A stretch of 64,000 nt of DNA from Sulfitobacter sp043557345. GTDB lineage: Bacteria; Pseudomonadota; Alphaproteobacteria; Rhodobacterales; Rhodobacteraceae. The position numbers were made by a program, and so were the translations under genes. Shown in pieces: positions 9,007 to 16,241 of the stretch. Location of the stretch: the NCBI RefSeq assembly GCF_043557345.1, contig NZ_JBIFFV010000001.1:310001-374000 (forward strand), read 5' to 3'. The notes under the pieces are model-generated. The model worked only from the letters and a program-made list of their open reading frames with translations, ran no database searches and had not been told where the DNA came from. How positions within the stretch are numbered: the stretch's first letter is position 1; each line of letters starts with the position of its first letter.

Positions 9007-9803
9007 CAGCCCGCCTTCAACTCAACGCCCGGGGCATGGGCGATGAAGAAAGGGTTGGCGAAGTCTTCTTTGCCGTAGGTCAGGGGCGAGAGGTCGTCAA
9101 AGCGCACCACCGCGCCGCCTGCCCCGTTCAGCACCGCATGGCCCGCGGCGGTGTCCCATTCCATCGTGCGGCCCAAACGCGGGTAGAGATCGGCCTCTCC
9201 GGTCGCGACGAGACAGAATTTCAGCGACGACCCCGCCGAAGTCATGTCGCGCACGGCGTATTTTCCGATGTAATCATCGGTCGCCTGATCGCGGTGAGAT
9301 TTCGAGGCGACGACCATCAGGGCCGCATTGTCAGGGTCAGAGACCGAAATCGCCTTGGTCTCCCCCACCTGCCGCTTGTCGAATGCGCCGACCTCCTCGA
9401 CCGACTGGCCGTCGGCTTGGGTAAAGAACATCCGGGCTTTGGCGGGGGCATAGACCACGCCGCGCGTCGGCACGCCGCCTTCGACCAGAGCGATGTTTAC
9501 CGTGAAATCTCCGCGGCGGTGGACGAACTCTTTGGTGCCGTCCAGCGGATCTACGATGAGAAAGGTATCGCCCTTGGCGGAATGGGTCGCGGCCTGTTCT
9601 TCGGTCACCAGCATGACATCGGGGAAAGCCGCGCGGAGCCCGTCGGAAATGATCGCATCTGCGGCTTCGTCGGCGGCGGTGACGGGGCTGTCGTCGGATT
9701 TCGATTTCACCTCGAAATCGTCCTGACCGTAGATCTCCATGATCTTGTCCCCGGCTTCCAATGCCAGCCGCCGCATTTCCGCGACCAGTTTCTCGTAATT
9801 CAT
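9006..9803 (-). CDS. cysQ: 3'(2'),5'-bisphosphate nucleotidase (PAP phosphatase)
   Basis: 265 residues, inositol-monophosphatase superfamily. VTEEQA, DPLDGTKEFVHRRGDF and EWDTAAGHAVLNGAGG are the three metal- and substrate-binding motifs in CysQ order. The enzyme hydrolyses 3'-phosphoadenosine 5'-phosphate (PAP) to AMP. PAP is the product left after every PAPS-dependent sulfotransfer, so finding it ahead of glycosyltransferases and a sulfotransferase on the same strand is functionally meaningful. A strong GGAGG ribosome-binding site precedes the ATG at 9803. It is the first gene of the minus-strand block, divergent from the export permease. Confidence 0.9.
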   Translation of the reverse strand: MNYEKLVAEMRRLALEAGDKIMEIYGQDDFEVKSKSDDSPVTAADEAADAIISDGLRAAFPDVMLVTEEQAATHSAKGDTFLIVDPLDGTKEFVHRRGDFTVNIALVEGGVPTRGVVYAPAKARMFFTQADGQSVEEVGAFDKRQVGETKAISVSDPDNAALMVVASKSHRDQATDDYIGKYAVRDMTSAGSSLKFCLVATGEADLYPRLGRTMEWDTAAGHAVLNGAGGAVVRFDDLSPLTYGKEDFANPFFIAHAPGVELKAG

Positions 9804-9829
9804 TCTGCCTCCGGCCCTGCGGGCTGTCG

Positions 9830-9858
9830 TTGCTTCAATTCACCCTTTCCCTTATGCT
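9830..9858 (+). promoter_or_regulatory. Predicted promoter for the export permease gene
   Basis: TTGCTT (9830-9835), a 17-base spacer and TATGCT (9853-9858), plus strand, 61 bases before the ATG at 9920. Its -10 overlaps the -10 of the minus-strand cysQ promoter. Pattern-based. Confidence 0.4.
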
Positions 9859-9879
9859 GCGGAGCTAACGGAACAGCAA
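9851..9879 (-). promoter_or_regulatory. Predicted promoter for cysQ-kdsB-GT2
   Basis: Minus strand TTGCTG (9874-9879), a 17-base spacer and CATAAG (9851-9856), 47 bases upstream of the cysQ start. It shares the -10 region with the divergent plus-strand promoter. Pattern-based. Confidence 0.35.
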
Positions 9880-9919
9880 GAATTCCGTGCCACGCTAGGG
9901 CTTCGTCAAGGACGCGCGC

Positions 9920-10744
9920 ATGTTCCAGTCTTCCAGAAAGCCGAAATCCGGCATCGGTTCTGCCCTCGCCATCGCGGAACTGGTCTACCATTCCGTGGTG
10001 CGCAACGTGCGCAAACAGCACAACAATGCCTTTATCGCCATCGCGATGAACATGCTGCAAACAGTGATGTTCGTACTGGCCTTCTATGTGATGTTCTCGA
10101 TCCTCGGAATGCGCGGCTCTGCCGTGCGGGGTGACTTCCTCATATATCTGATGTCGGGGATTTTCCTTTACCTCACCCATGTGAAGGCGTTGGGCGCGGT
10201 CGCAGGGTCTGAGGGGCCGGCAAGTCCGATGATGCAGCACGCTCCGATGAACACGATCATCGCCATCGCATCGGCGGCGGTGGGGTCGCTCTATATCCAA
10301 GTGCTGTCGCTCTTCGTGATCTTGTTCATCTATCATGTGGCGGTCACGCCGATCACCATAGACCAGCCCTTTGCCGCTTTCGGGATGATGCTGACCGCTT
10401 GGTTTACCGGCTGCGCGCTTGGGCTGGTGATGCTGGCAATCAAACCGTGGTTTCCGTCTTTCGTGACGATTTTCTCGACCGTCTATCAGCGCGCCAATAT
10501 GATCGCTTCGGGGAAGATGTTCCTCGCCAACTCTCTGCCCGGCTATATGCTGGCGATGTTTGACTGGAACCCGCTGTTTCACAGCATCGACCAAGCGCGC
10601 GGCTTTGCCTTTATCAATTACAACCCGCGCTACACCAGTTGGGAATATCCGCTTTGGGTCGGGCTGGTGCTTTTGATGATCGGGCTGATGGGCGAATTCT
10701 ATACCCGCCGCCATGCGTCGATCAGTTGGAACGCCCGGCGATGA
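9920..10744 (+). CDS. KpsM-like ABC-2 polysaccharide export permease
   Basis: 274 residues with about six hydrophobic helices and the ABC-2 permease layout of capsule exporters such as KpsM. The segment ANSLPGYMLAMFDWNPLFHSIDQARGFAFINYNP is characteristic: WNPL-HSID-RG occurs before the last helix of these proteins. It would form the membrane channel that exports a lipid-linked polysaccharide, needing an ATPase partner (KpsT). No ATPase gene lies next to it in this window; the following gene encodes an exported SH3 protein instead. The start at 9920 is the first ATG after a promoter-like sequence. It diverges from the cysQ-kdsB block, consistent with a shared role in surface glycan export. 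Confidence 0.8.
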   Translation: MFQSSRKPKSGIGSALAIAELVYHSVVRNVRKQHNNAFIAIAMNMLQTVMFVLAFYVMFSILGMRGSAVRGDFLIYLMSGIFLYLTHVKALGAVAGSEGPASPMMQHAPMNTIIAIASAAVGSLYIQVLSLFVILFIYHVAVTPITIDQPFAAFGMMLTAWFTGCALGLVMLAIKPWFPSFVTIFSTVYQRANMIASGKMFLANSLPGYMLAMFDWNPLFHSIDQARGFAFINYNPRYTSWEYPLWVGLVLLMIGLMGEFYTRRHASISWNARR

Positions 10745-11349
10745 GACTGCTGGCGCTCCTCCTCTGCCTCTGGGCACTGCCTGTTTGGGCAACGCAGGAT
10801 GCATGGCCTGCCCTGCATGACGTCGGCGGCGTCGCGGCGGATGATGTGTTGAACATTCGCCAAGCCCCAAGTGCCAATGCTCCAATCATCGGCAGTTTCG
10901 AGCCTGGCGCCCAGAACATCGAAGTGATCCGCCCCGATGATCATCACGGTTGGGGCTTGGTCAACACGGGCGAAGGAACCGGATGGGTGTCTCTACGCTT
11001 CCTCACCCGGCAACCGGGCCAATGGGCCGGGGCGATGCCACCCGTGGCCCATTGCGGCGGGACAGAGCCGTTTTGGTCTTTTGAGGTGACCGGCGATGCG
11101 CTGAGCTATGACGCCATGGCGGGCGGCGCAGGCGATTACCGCATCACGCAGTCAGGCCCGGCGCAGGGGCGACGCGACAGTTTCCACATGATCGCCGAGG
11201 GGCGGCAGGGCGCGGCCATCGCTACGATCGCGGCCCGCGCCTGTAGCGATGGCATGTCGGACCGCGCCTATAGGCTGGCGGTCGACTTCCTTTTGCAAGG
11301 GAATGATGGCTGGCAACATCAGACAGGGTGTTGTTCTCTCAGCCGCTAG
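10741..11349 (+). CDS. Exported bacterial SH3 / COG3650-type protein
   Basis: 202 residues, starting at the ATG that overlaps the permease stop (ATGA). An N-terminal signal peptide (about residues 1-18, ending near VWA) leads to a bacterial SH3 segment (VLNIRQAPSANAPIIGSF ... GWVSLRFL, about 35-95). The C-terminal half has CGGTEPFWSFEV and ARACSDGMSDRAYRLAVDF ending in GCC, a pattern I associate with COG3650 proteins, some of which are periplasmic lipoproteins. Function unknown; cell-wall binding is a reasonable inference from the SH3 part. Coupled translation with the permease may simply reflect operon packing. Confidence 0.75.
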   Translation: MRLLALLLCLWALPVWATQDAWPALHDVGGVAADDVLNIRQAPSANAPIIGSFEPGAQNIEVIRPDDHHGWGLVNTGEGTGWVSLRFLTRQPGQWAGAMPPVAHCGGTEPFWSFEVTGDALSYDAMAGGAGDYRITQSGPAQGRRDSFHMIAEGRQGAAIATIAARACSDGMSDRAYRLAVDFLLQGNDGWQHQTGCCSLSR

Positions 11350-11353
11350 AGCA

Positions 11354-11400
11354 ACGGACTTTTTGAAAAAGTCCGTCACCGTTTTCTTTTAAAGAAAACG
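11354..11400. terminator. Two tandem perfect inverted repeats between convergent genes
   Basis: The first is an 11-bp stem (11354-11364 with 11366-11376, one central base) of the form ACGGACTTTTT/AAAAAGTCCGT. The second is a 10-bp stem (11380-11389 with 11391-11400) of the form CGTTTTCTTT/AAAGAAAACG. Each folds equally on either strand and carries its own T/A run, so the pair could terminate both the SH3 gene and alkB. The second arm abuts the alkB stop codon. Confidence 0.6.
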
Positions 11401-12003
11401 TCACTTTACCACACGCAGCGTCAAGTTGATCCGCCCGCCTTTGGGCAGCAATGTCGAGGTGCCGGGCTTGATCCGATCCACGCCGTGATAGGTCAGCCGC
11501 GCGTCACCGCCCATCACCACCACGTCGCCCGATTGCAGCCAGATCGATTCCGTCTTGCCCCCTCGGGTTAGGTTGCCGATCCGAAACAGCCCATCGTCCC
11601 CCAGAGAGACTGAGACCACAGGCCACTGAAAATCCGCCTCGTCCCGGTCCTGATGCAGCCCCATGCGCGCATCTGCATCGTAATAATTGATCAGGCAGCA
11701 TTCCGGGCGGCGCTCCAACCCGGTCAACTGATCCCAAATCGCCATAATCGGTGCCGGAATCTCGGGCCAAGGCTGGCCGTCGGGGTGTTCGGTGACGTAG
11801 CGATACCCGCGCCGATCGGAAAACCAGCCATAGCGCCCTGCCGCGCTCATCCGCACCGACATGCGCCCGCCGCGCGGCACTTCGGGGCGAAGGAACGGCG
11901 CCTGGCGCACCACGCCGCGCACCGCCTCCAGTACCTCCTGCTGGGCCGCTCTTCCTAGAAATTCCTTGTGAATATCAAAGCCCCGGAGGCGCAAAGCAGT
12001 CAT
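11401..12003 (-). CDS. alkB: Alpha-ketoglutarate-dependent DNA dealkylase
   Basis: 200 residues. The iron ligands are visible as H117-x-D119 (GLHQDRDE) and H173 (TYHGVDR), and R191-I-N-L-T-L-R197 is the 2-oxoglutarate-binding RxNxTxR motif. NYYDADARMGLHQD is typical of AlkB itself. It removes alkyl groups from N1-methyladenine and N3-methylcytosine by oxidative demethylation. It stands alone: convergent with the SH3 gene and divergent from dnaK. No Ada-type regulator is nearby. Confidence 0.92.
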   Translation of the reverse strand: MTALRLRGFDIHKEFLGRAAQQEVLEAVRGVVRQAPFLRPEVPRGGRMSVRMSAAGRYGWFSDRRGYRYVTEHPDGQPWPEIPAPIMAIWDQLTGLERRPECCLINYYDADARMGLHQDRDEADFQWPVVSVSLGDDGLFRIGNLTRGGKTESIWLQSGDVVVMGGDARLTYHGVDRIKPGTSTLLPKGGRINLTLRVVK

Positions 12004-12069
12004 TTTTCGTTCTTCCTCGCTCGTTTAGCAAAAACATCACGGAATCGCGACCATCCAGACCAGCCAATG

Positions 12070-12101
12070 GTTGCAGGGTGCAAATACCCTCCCTATATAC
12101 G
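12070..12101 (+). promoter_or_regulatory. RpoH (sigma-32)-type heat-shock promoter of dnaK
   Basis: GTTG (12070-12073), 18 bases, then CCTATATACG (12092-12101) closely fits the alphaproteobacterial RpoH consensus CTTG-N17/18-CYTATNTNNG. It lies about 110 bases before the dnaK ATG. I see no CIRCE inverted repeat here, so control is probably by RpoH rather than HrcA. Confidence 0.65.
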
Positions 12102-12210
12102 CTCCGAACCGTCGAAGGCACGTGGTCTTCGATGTCAACAGATCGGGGCAGGATGCCAAAACGGGTCCGCGCCTCGTGTCATCGCCTTAGATTCAAAGAG
12201 GGATCGAAAC

Positions 12211-14133
12211 ATGTCCAAAGTAATCGGTATTGACCTTGGCACCACCAACAGCTGTATCGCCATCATGGATGGCAGCCAGCCGCGTGTGATCGAAAACGCC
12301 GAAGGCGCGCGCACCACGCCGTCGATCGTCGCCTTCACCGACGACGAGCGCCTTGTCGGCCAGCCGGCGAAACGCCAGGCGGTCACCAACCCTGAAAACA
12401 CAGTCTTTGGCGTCAAGCGCCTGATCGGCCGCCGCAACGACGATGCGGATCTGGCCAAAGACAAAAAGAACATGCCGTTCAACGTCATCGACGGCGGCAA
12501 CGGCGACGCATGGGTCGAAGCCAAGGGTGAGAAATACTCCCCAAGCCAAATCTCGGCCTTCATCCTCGGCAAGATGAAAGAAACCGCAGAAAGCTATCTG
12601 GGTGAGGAAGTCTCTCAGGCAGTCATCACCGTGCCGGCCTACTTCAACGACGCTCAGCGTCAGGCCACCAAAGACGCCGGCAAAATCGCCGGTCTCGAAG
12701 TGCTGCGCATCATCAACGAGCCGACAGCCGCCGCGCTGGCCTACGGCCTCGACAAAGAGAATACGCAAACCATCGCGGTCTATGACCTTGGCGGCGGTAC
12801 ATTCGACGTGACCATTCTTGAGATCGACGACGGCCTGTTCGAAGTGAAATCCACCAACGGCGACACGTTCCTCGGTGGTGAAGACTTCGACATGCGCATC
12901 GTGAACTACCTTGCGGAAGAGTTCAAAAAGGCCAATGGCGTTGACCTGACGCAAGACAAGATGGCGCTGCAGCGTCTGAAGGAAGCGGCAGAGAAGGCTA
13001 AGATCGAACTGTCCTCCTCCAGCCAGACCGAGATCAACCAGCCCTTCATTTCGATGGGCAAGGACGGCTCGCCGCTGCACATGGTCATGAAACTGACCCG
13101 CGCCAAACTGGAAAGCCTTGTTGGTGACCTGATTAAGGCCTCGATGAAGCCCTGCGCCGCCGCGCTGAAAGATGCCGGTCTGTCCGCGTCTGACATCGAC
13201 GAAGTTGTGCTCGTGGGTGGTATGACCCGCATGCCGAAGGTGGCCGAAGAGGTCTCCAAATTCTTTGGCAAGGAACCGCATAAGGGTGTGAACCCGGACG
13301 AAGTGGTGGCCCTTGGTGCCGCCATTCAGGCCGGCGTTTTGCAAGGCGACGTGAAGGACGTGGTCCTGCTTGACGTGACCCCGCTGTCGCTCGGCATCGA
13401 GACGCTGGGTGGTGTCTTCACCCGTCTGATCGACCGCAACACCACGATCCCGACGAAGAAGTCTCAGGTCTTCTCGACCGCCGAAGACAACCAGAACGCT
13501 GTGACCATCCGGGTCTTCCAAGGTGAACGTGAGATGGCAGCCGACAACAAGATGCTCGGTGCCTTCAACCTTGAGAACATCCCGCCTGCCCCGCGCGGCA
13601 TGCCGCAGATCGAAGTGACCTTCGACATTGACGCCAACGGCATCGTGTCGGTCGGCGCGCTCGACAAAGGCACCGGTAAGGAGCAGAAGATCACGATCCA
13701 AGCTTCGGGCGGTCTGTCGGATGCGGATATCGAACAGATGGTCAAGGACGCGGAAGAGAATGCCGAGGCGGACAAGTCCCGTCGCGAGCTGATCGAAGCG
13801 AAGAACCAGGCGGAATCGCTGATCCATTCGACCGAAAAGTCGCTGGAAGAGCATTCCGACAAGGTCGACCCGACCACCGTCGAAGCGATCGAACTGGCCA
13901 TTGCCGCGCTGAAAGATGAGCTGGAAACAGACAACGCCGACAAGATCAAGAACGGCATCCAGAACGTCACCGAAGCTGCCATGAAACTGGGCGAAGCCAT
14001 CTATAAGGCCGCTCAGGACGAGGGCGGCAGCGACGACACGGCGCAGCCTTCGGATGCTCAGCAAGCGCAAGGTGGCGATGACGACATCCTTGATGCCGAG
14101 TTCGAAGATCTGGACGACGACAAGCGCGCGTAA
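12211..14133 (+). CDS. dnaK: Molecular chaperone DnaK (Hsp70)
   Basis: 640 residues from the ATG at 12211 (MSKVIGIDLGTTNSCIA). An in-frame upstream extension exists but is not protein-like. The ATPase domain shows GTTN, the phosphate loop VYDLGGGTFDVTILE and the adenosine-binding VLVGGMTRMPKV. The linker region DVVLLDVTPLSLGIET precedes the peptide-binding domain, and the tail ends in an acidic segment (DDDILDAEFEDLDDD) that contacts client and co-chaperones. It folds and protects cytosolic proteins with DnaJ (next gene) and GrpE (61424). A RpoH-like promoter sits upstream, and a strong hairpin separates it from dnaJ. Confidence 0.98.
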   Translation: MSKVIGIDLGTTNSCIAIMDGSQPRVIENAEGARTTPSIVAFTDDERLVGQPAKRQAVTNPENTVFGVKRLIGRRNDDADLAKDKKNMPFNVIDGGNGDAWVEAKGEKYSPSQISAFILGKMKETAESYLGEEVSQAVITVPAYFNDAQRQATKDAGKIAGLEVLRIINEPTAAALAYGLDKENTQTIAVYDLGGGTFDVTILEIDDGLFEVKSTNGDTFLGGEDFDMRIVNYLAEEFKKANGVDLTQDKMALQRLKEAAEKAKIELSSSSQTEINQPFISMGKDGSPLHMVMKLTRAKLESLVGDLIKASMKPCAAALKDAGLSASDIDEVVLVGGMTRMPKVAEEVSKFFGKEPHKGVNPDEVVALGAAIQAGVLQGDVKDVVLLDVTPLSLGIETLGGVFTRLIDRNTTIPTKKSQVFSTAEDNQNAVTIRVFQGEREMAADNKMLGAFNLENIPPAPRGMPQIEVTFDIDANGIVSVGALDKGTGKEQKITIQASGGLSDADIEQMVKDAEENAEADKSRRELIEAKNQAESLIHSTEKSLEEHSDKVDPTTVEAIELAIAALKDELETDNADKIKNGIQNVTEAAMKLGEAIYKAAQDEGGSDDTAQPSDAQQAQGGDDDILDAEFEDLDDDKRA

Positions 14134-14155
14134 GCGTGAAACGGAACCTGTGAAA

Positions 14156-14182
14156 GGGCCGGTCCGTCAGACGGGCCGGCCC
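14156..14182 (+). promoter_or_regulatory. dnaK-dnaJ intergenic hairpin
   Basis: A 12-bp stem (14156-14167 with 14171-14182, including one G-U pair) closed by a three-base CAG loop. No T run follows, so it is probably not a simple terminator. It could stabilise the dnaK part of the mRNA or lower dnaJ output relative to dnaK. Confidence 0.5.
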
Positions 14183-14213
14183 ATCACGTTCCAGCGCAGG
14201 AGCATGATAACCC

Positions 14214-15362
14214 ATGGCAAAACGTGATTACTACGAGGTGCTTGGCGTTGCCAAAGGGGCCTCTGCCGACGAGATCAAGAAAGCCTATCGCCGCAAGGTG
14301 AAGGACCTTCACCCCGACCGCAACAAAGACAATCCCCAAGCCGAAGCCCAATTCAAAGAAGTGGGTGAGGCCTATGACGTGCTCAAGGACGGCGACAAGA
14401 AAGCCGCCTATGATCGCTACGGCCACGCCGCCTTTGAAGGTGGCATGGGCGGCGGGCGTCCCGGTGGCGGCATGGGCGGCGGTCAGGGCGATTTCTCTTC
14501 GGCCTTTTCAGACGTCTTCGACGATCTCTTCGGTGACTTCATGGGCCAACGTGGGGGTGGCGGCGGACGCCGTGCCGCACGCGGGGCTGATTTGCGCTAT
14601 AACCTGCGCATCTCGCTCGAAGATGCCTTCTCTGGCATGCAAAAGTCGATCACTGTCCCGGCCTCTGTCCAATGTGACGCCTGTGACGGCAGCGGTGCCG
14701 AAGGCGGCGCGGAACCTTCGACCTGCCCCACCTGTTCGGGCATGGGCAAGGTGCGCGCCCAGCAAGGTTTCTTTACCGTCGAGCGGACCTGCCCGACCTG
14801 TTCCGGCATGGGGCAGATCGTCAAGAATCCTTGCAAGAAATGCCGTGGCGCGGGCCGGGTTGAGAAAGAGCGCACGCTCTCGGTCAACATCCCCGCGGGC
14901 GTCGAGACCGGCACGCGCATCCGTCTTGCTGGCGAAGGCGAAGCGGGCATGCGCGGCGGGCCGTCGGGTGATCTCTACATCTTTATCGAGGTGGCCGATC
15001 ACGACTTGTTCGAACGCGACGGGCCGAACCTCTTCTGCCGTGTTCCGGTGTCGATGAGCACCGCCGCTTTGGGTGGCAATATCGAAGTGCCCACCATCGA
15101 CGGGGGCCGGGGCCGCGTGCAGATCCCCGCGGGCAGCCAATCGGGGCGTCAGATGCGTCTGCGCGGCAAGGGCATGCCGCCGCTGCGTGGCGGTGGCGTG
15201 GGTGATATGATCATCGAACTGGCGGTCGAAACCCCGGTGAACCTGACCAACCGGCAGAGAGAACTGCTGCGCGAGTTCGAGGGCGAGGCCCAGAACAACA
15301 ACCCCGAGAGCAGCAACTTCTTCTCTTCCGTCAAATCCTTCTGGGATTCGATGAAGGGTTAA
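14214..15362 (+). CDS. dnaJ: Chaperone DnaJ (Hsp40)
   Basis: 382 residues. The J domain (1-70) has DLHPDRNKDN with the HPD motif that stimulates DnaK. A glycine-rich linker (GGMGGGRPGGGMGGGQGD) follows. The zinc region holds four CxxCxGxG repeats (CDACDGSG, CPTCSGMG, CPTCSGMG, CKKCRGAG), so this is a full type I DnaJ. The C-terminal substrate-binding domain is complete. It is 80 bases after dnaK and ends in a good intrinsic terminator, so the two form one unit. Confidence 0.98.
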   Translation: MAKRDYYEVLGVAKGASADEIKKAYRRKVKDLHPDRNKDNPQAEAQFKEVGEAYDVLKDGDKKAAYDRYGHAAFEGGMGGGRPGGGMGGGQGDFSSAFSDVFDDLFGDFMGQRGGGGGRRAARGADLRYNLRISLEDAFSGMQKSITVPASVQCDACDGSGAEGGAEPSTCPTCSGMGKVRAQQGFFTVERTCPTCSGMGQIVKNPCKKCRGAGRVEKERTLSVNIPAGVETGTRIRLAGEGEAGMRGGPSGDLYIFIEVADHDLFERDGPNLFCRVPVSMSTAALGGNIEVPTIDGGRGRVQIPAGSQSGRQMRLRGKGMPPLRGGGVGDMIIELAVETPVNLTNRQRELLREFEGEAQNNNPESSNFFSSVKSFWDSMKG

Positions 15363-15367
15363 CCATT

Positions 15368-15396
15368 GGGGGAGCTGCGAAGGCGGCTCCCCTTTT
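15368..15396 (+). terminator. Rho-independent terminator of dnaKJ
   Basis: GGGGAGC (15369-15375) pairs with GCTCCCC (15386-15392), with extra pairing inside, followed by TTTT (15393-15396). It lies six bases after the dnaJ stop. Confidence 0.8.
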
Positions 15397-15469
15397 GCGG
15401 CAATATGGTGAACGAAGTTATAATCGTCCGTTAACCGAATAATAACCACTTTGACGCAACACTCCGGGC

Positions 15470-16231
15470 ATGAACCGCGCCCCGAGAATTTTGGCTGATC
15501 AGCCCCTCCCCTATCTGCTGGACGAAGCGCAAGCGCCGCCGTCCAACACGGGGAAGCAACCCTCTTACATCGCGGATCACCGCCAACGTTTGCGCAGCCG
15601 TTTCATCGACGGGGGCGCGGCGGCCATGCCGGATTACGAGATGTTGGAGCTTGTCCTCTTCCGCGCCATCCCGCGACGGGATGTAAAGCCGCTGGCGCGC
15701 GAACTGCTCGACCGGTTCGGCGATTTCAACCGCGTCATTACCGCCCCCGCCGCCCGGCTGCGCGATGTCAAAGGCGTAGGCGAAGCGGTGATTGTCGAAC
15801 TCAAGATCATTGAGGCTGCGGCGCAGCGTCTGGCCCGGGCGAAGGTGCTGCAAAGGCATATCGTCACCTCATGGGATGCGCTGCTGGACTATTGCCACAC
15901 CACCATGGCCCATCTGGAGATGGAGCAGTTTCGCGTCCTCTACCTCGACCGGAAAAACATCCTCATCGCGGATGAGGAACAGGCAAAGGGCACGGTGGAC
16001 CATGTGCCAGTCTACCCGCGCGAGGTTGCCAAACGGGCGCTTGAGTTGAACGCCAGTGCGATCATCCTTGTGCACAATCACCCCTCGGGCGACCCCAGCC
16101 CGTCACGCTCAGACATCGACATGACCCGGCAGGTCGCCGCCGCCTGTGACGCTCTGGGGCTGACGCTGCATGACCACCTGATCATCGGAAAATCGCGCGA
16201 GCTCAGCTTTCGCAGTGAGGGGCATTTATAG
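15470..16231 (+). CDS. radC: RadC-family JAB1/MPN-domain protein
   Basis: 253 residues. The N-terminal ~100 residues form the helix-hairpin-helix part (RLRDVKGVGEAVIVELKIIEAA). The C-terminal JAB/MPN domain carries the metal motif HNHPSGDPSPSRSD near 203-216, with an upstream glutamate. The family was named for a supposed repair role in E. coli that was later doubted; the true substrate is unknown. The gene is single, behind the dnaKJ terminator and convergent with the PstS/OmpA gene (11-base gap). Confidence 0.92.
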   Translation: MNRAPRILADQPLPYLLDEAQAPPSNTGKQPSYIADHRQRLRSRFIDGGAAAMPDYEMLELVLFRAIPRRDVKPLARELLDRFGDFNRVITAPAARLRDVKGVGEAVIVELKIIEAAAQRLARAKVLQRHIVTSWDALLDYCHTTMAHLEMEQFRVLYLDRKNILIADEEQAKGTVDHVPVYPREVAKRALELNASAIILVHNHPSGDPSPSRSDIDMTRQVAAACDALGLTLHDHLIIGKSRELSFRSEGHL

Positions 16232-16241
16232 CGGGGTGCGC

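Noticed and set aside
12193..14070. A 625-codon open frame on the minus strand.
   Set aside because: Antisense to dnaK, a well-known effect of its codon usage; no family features.
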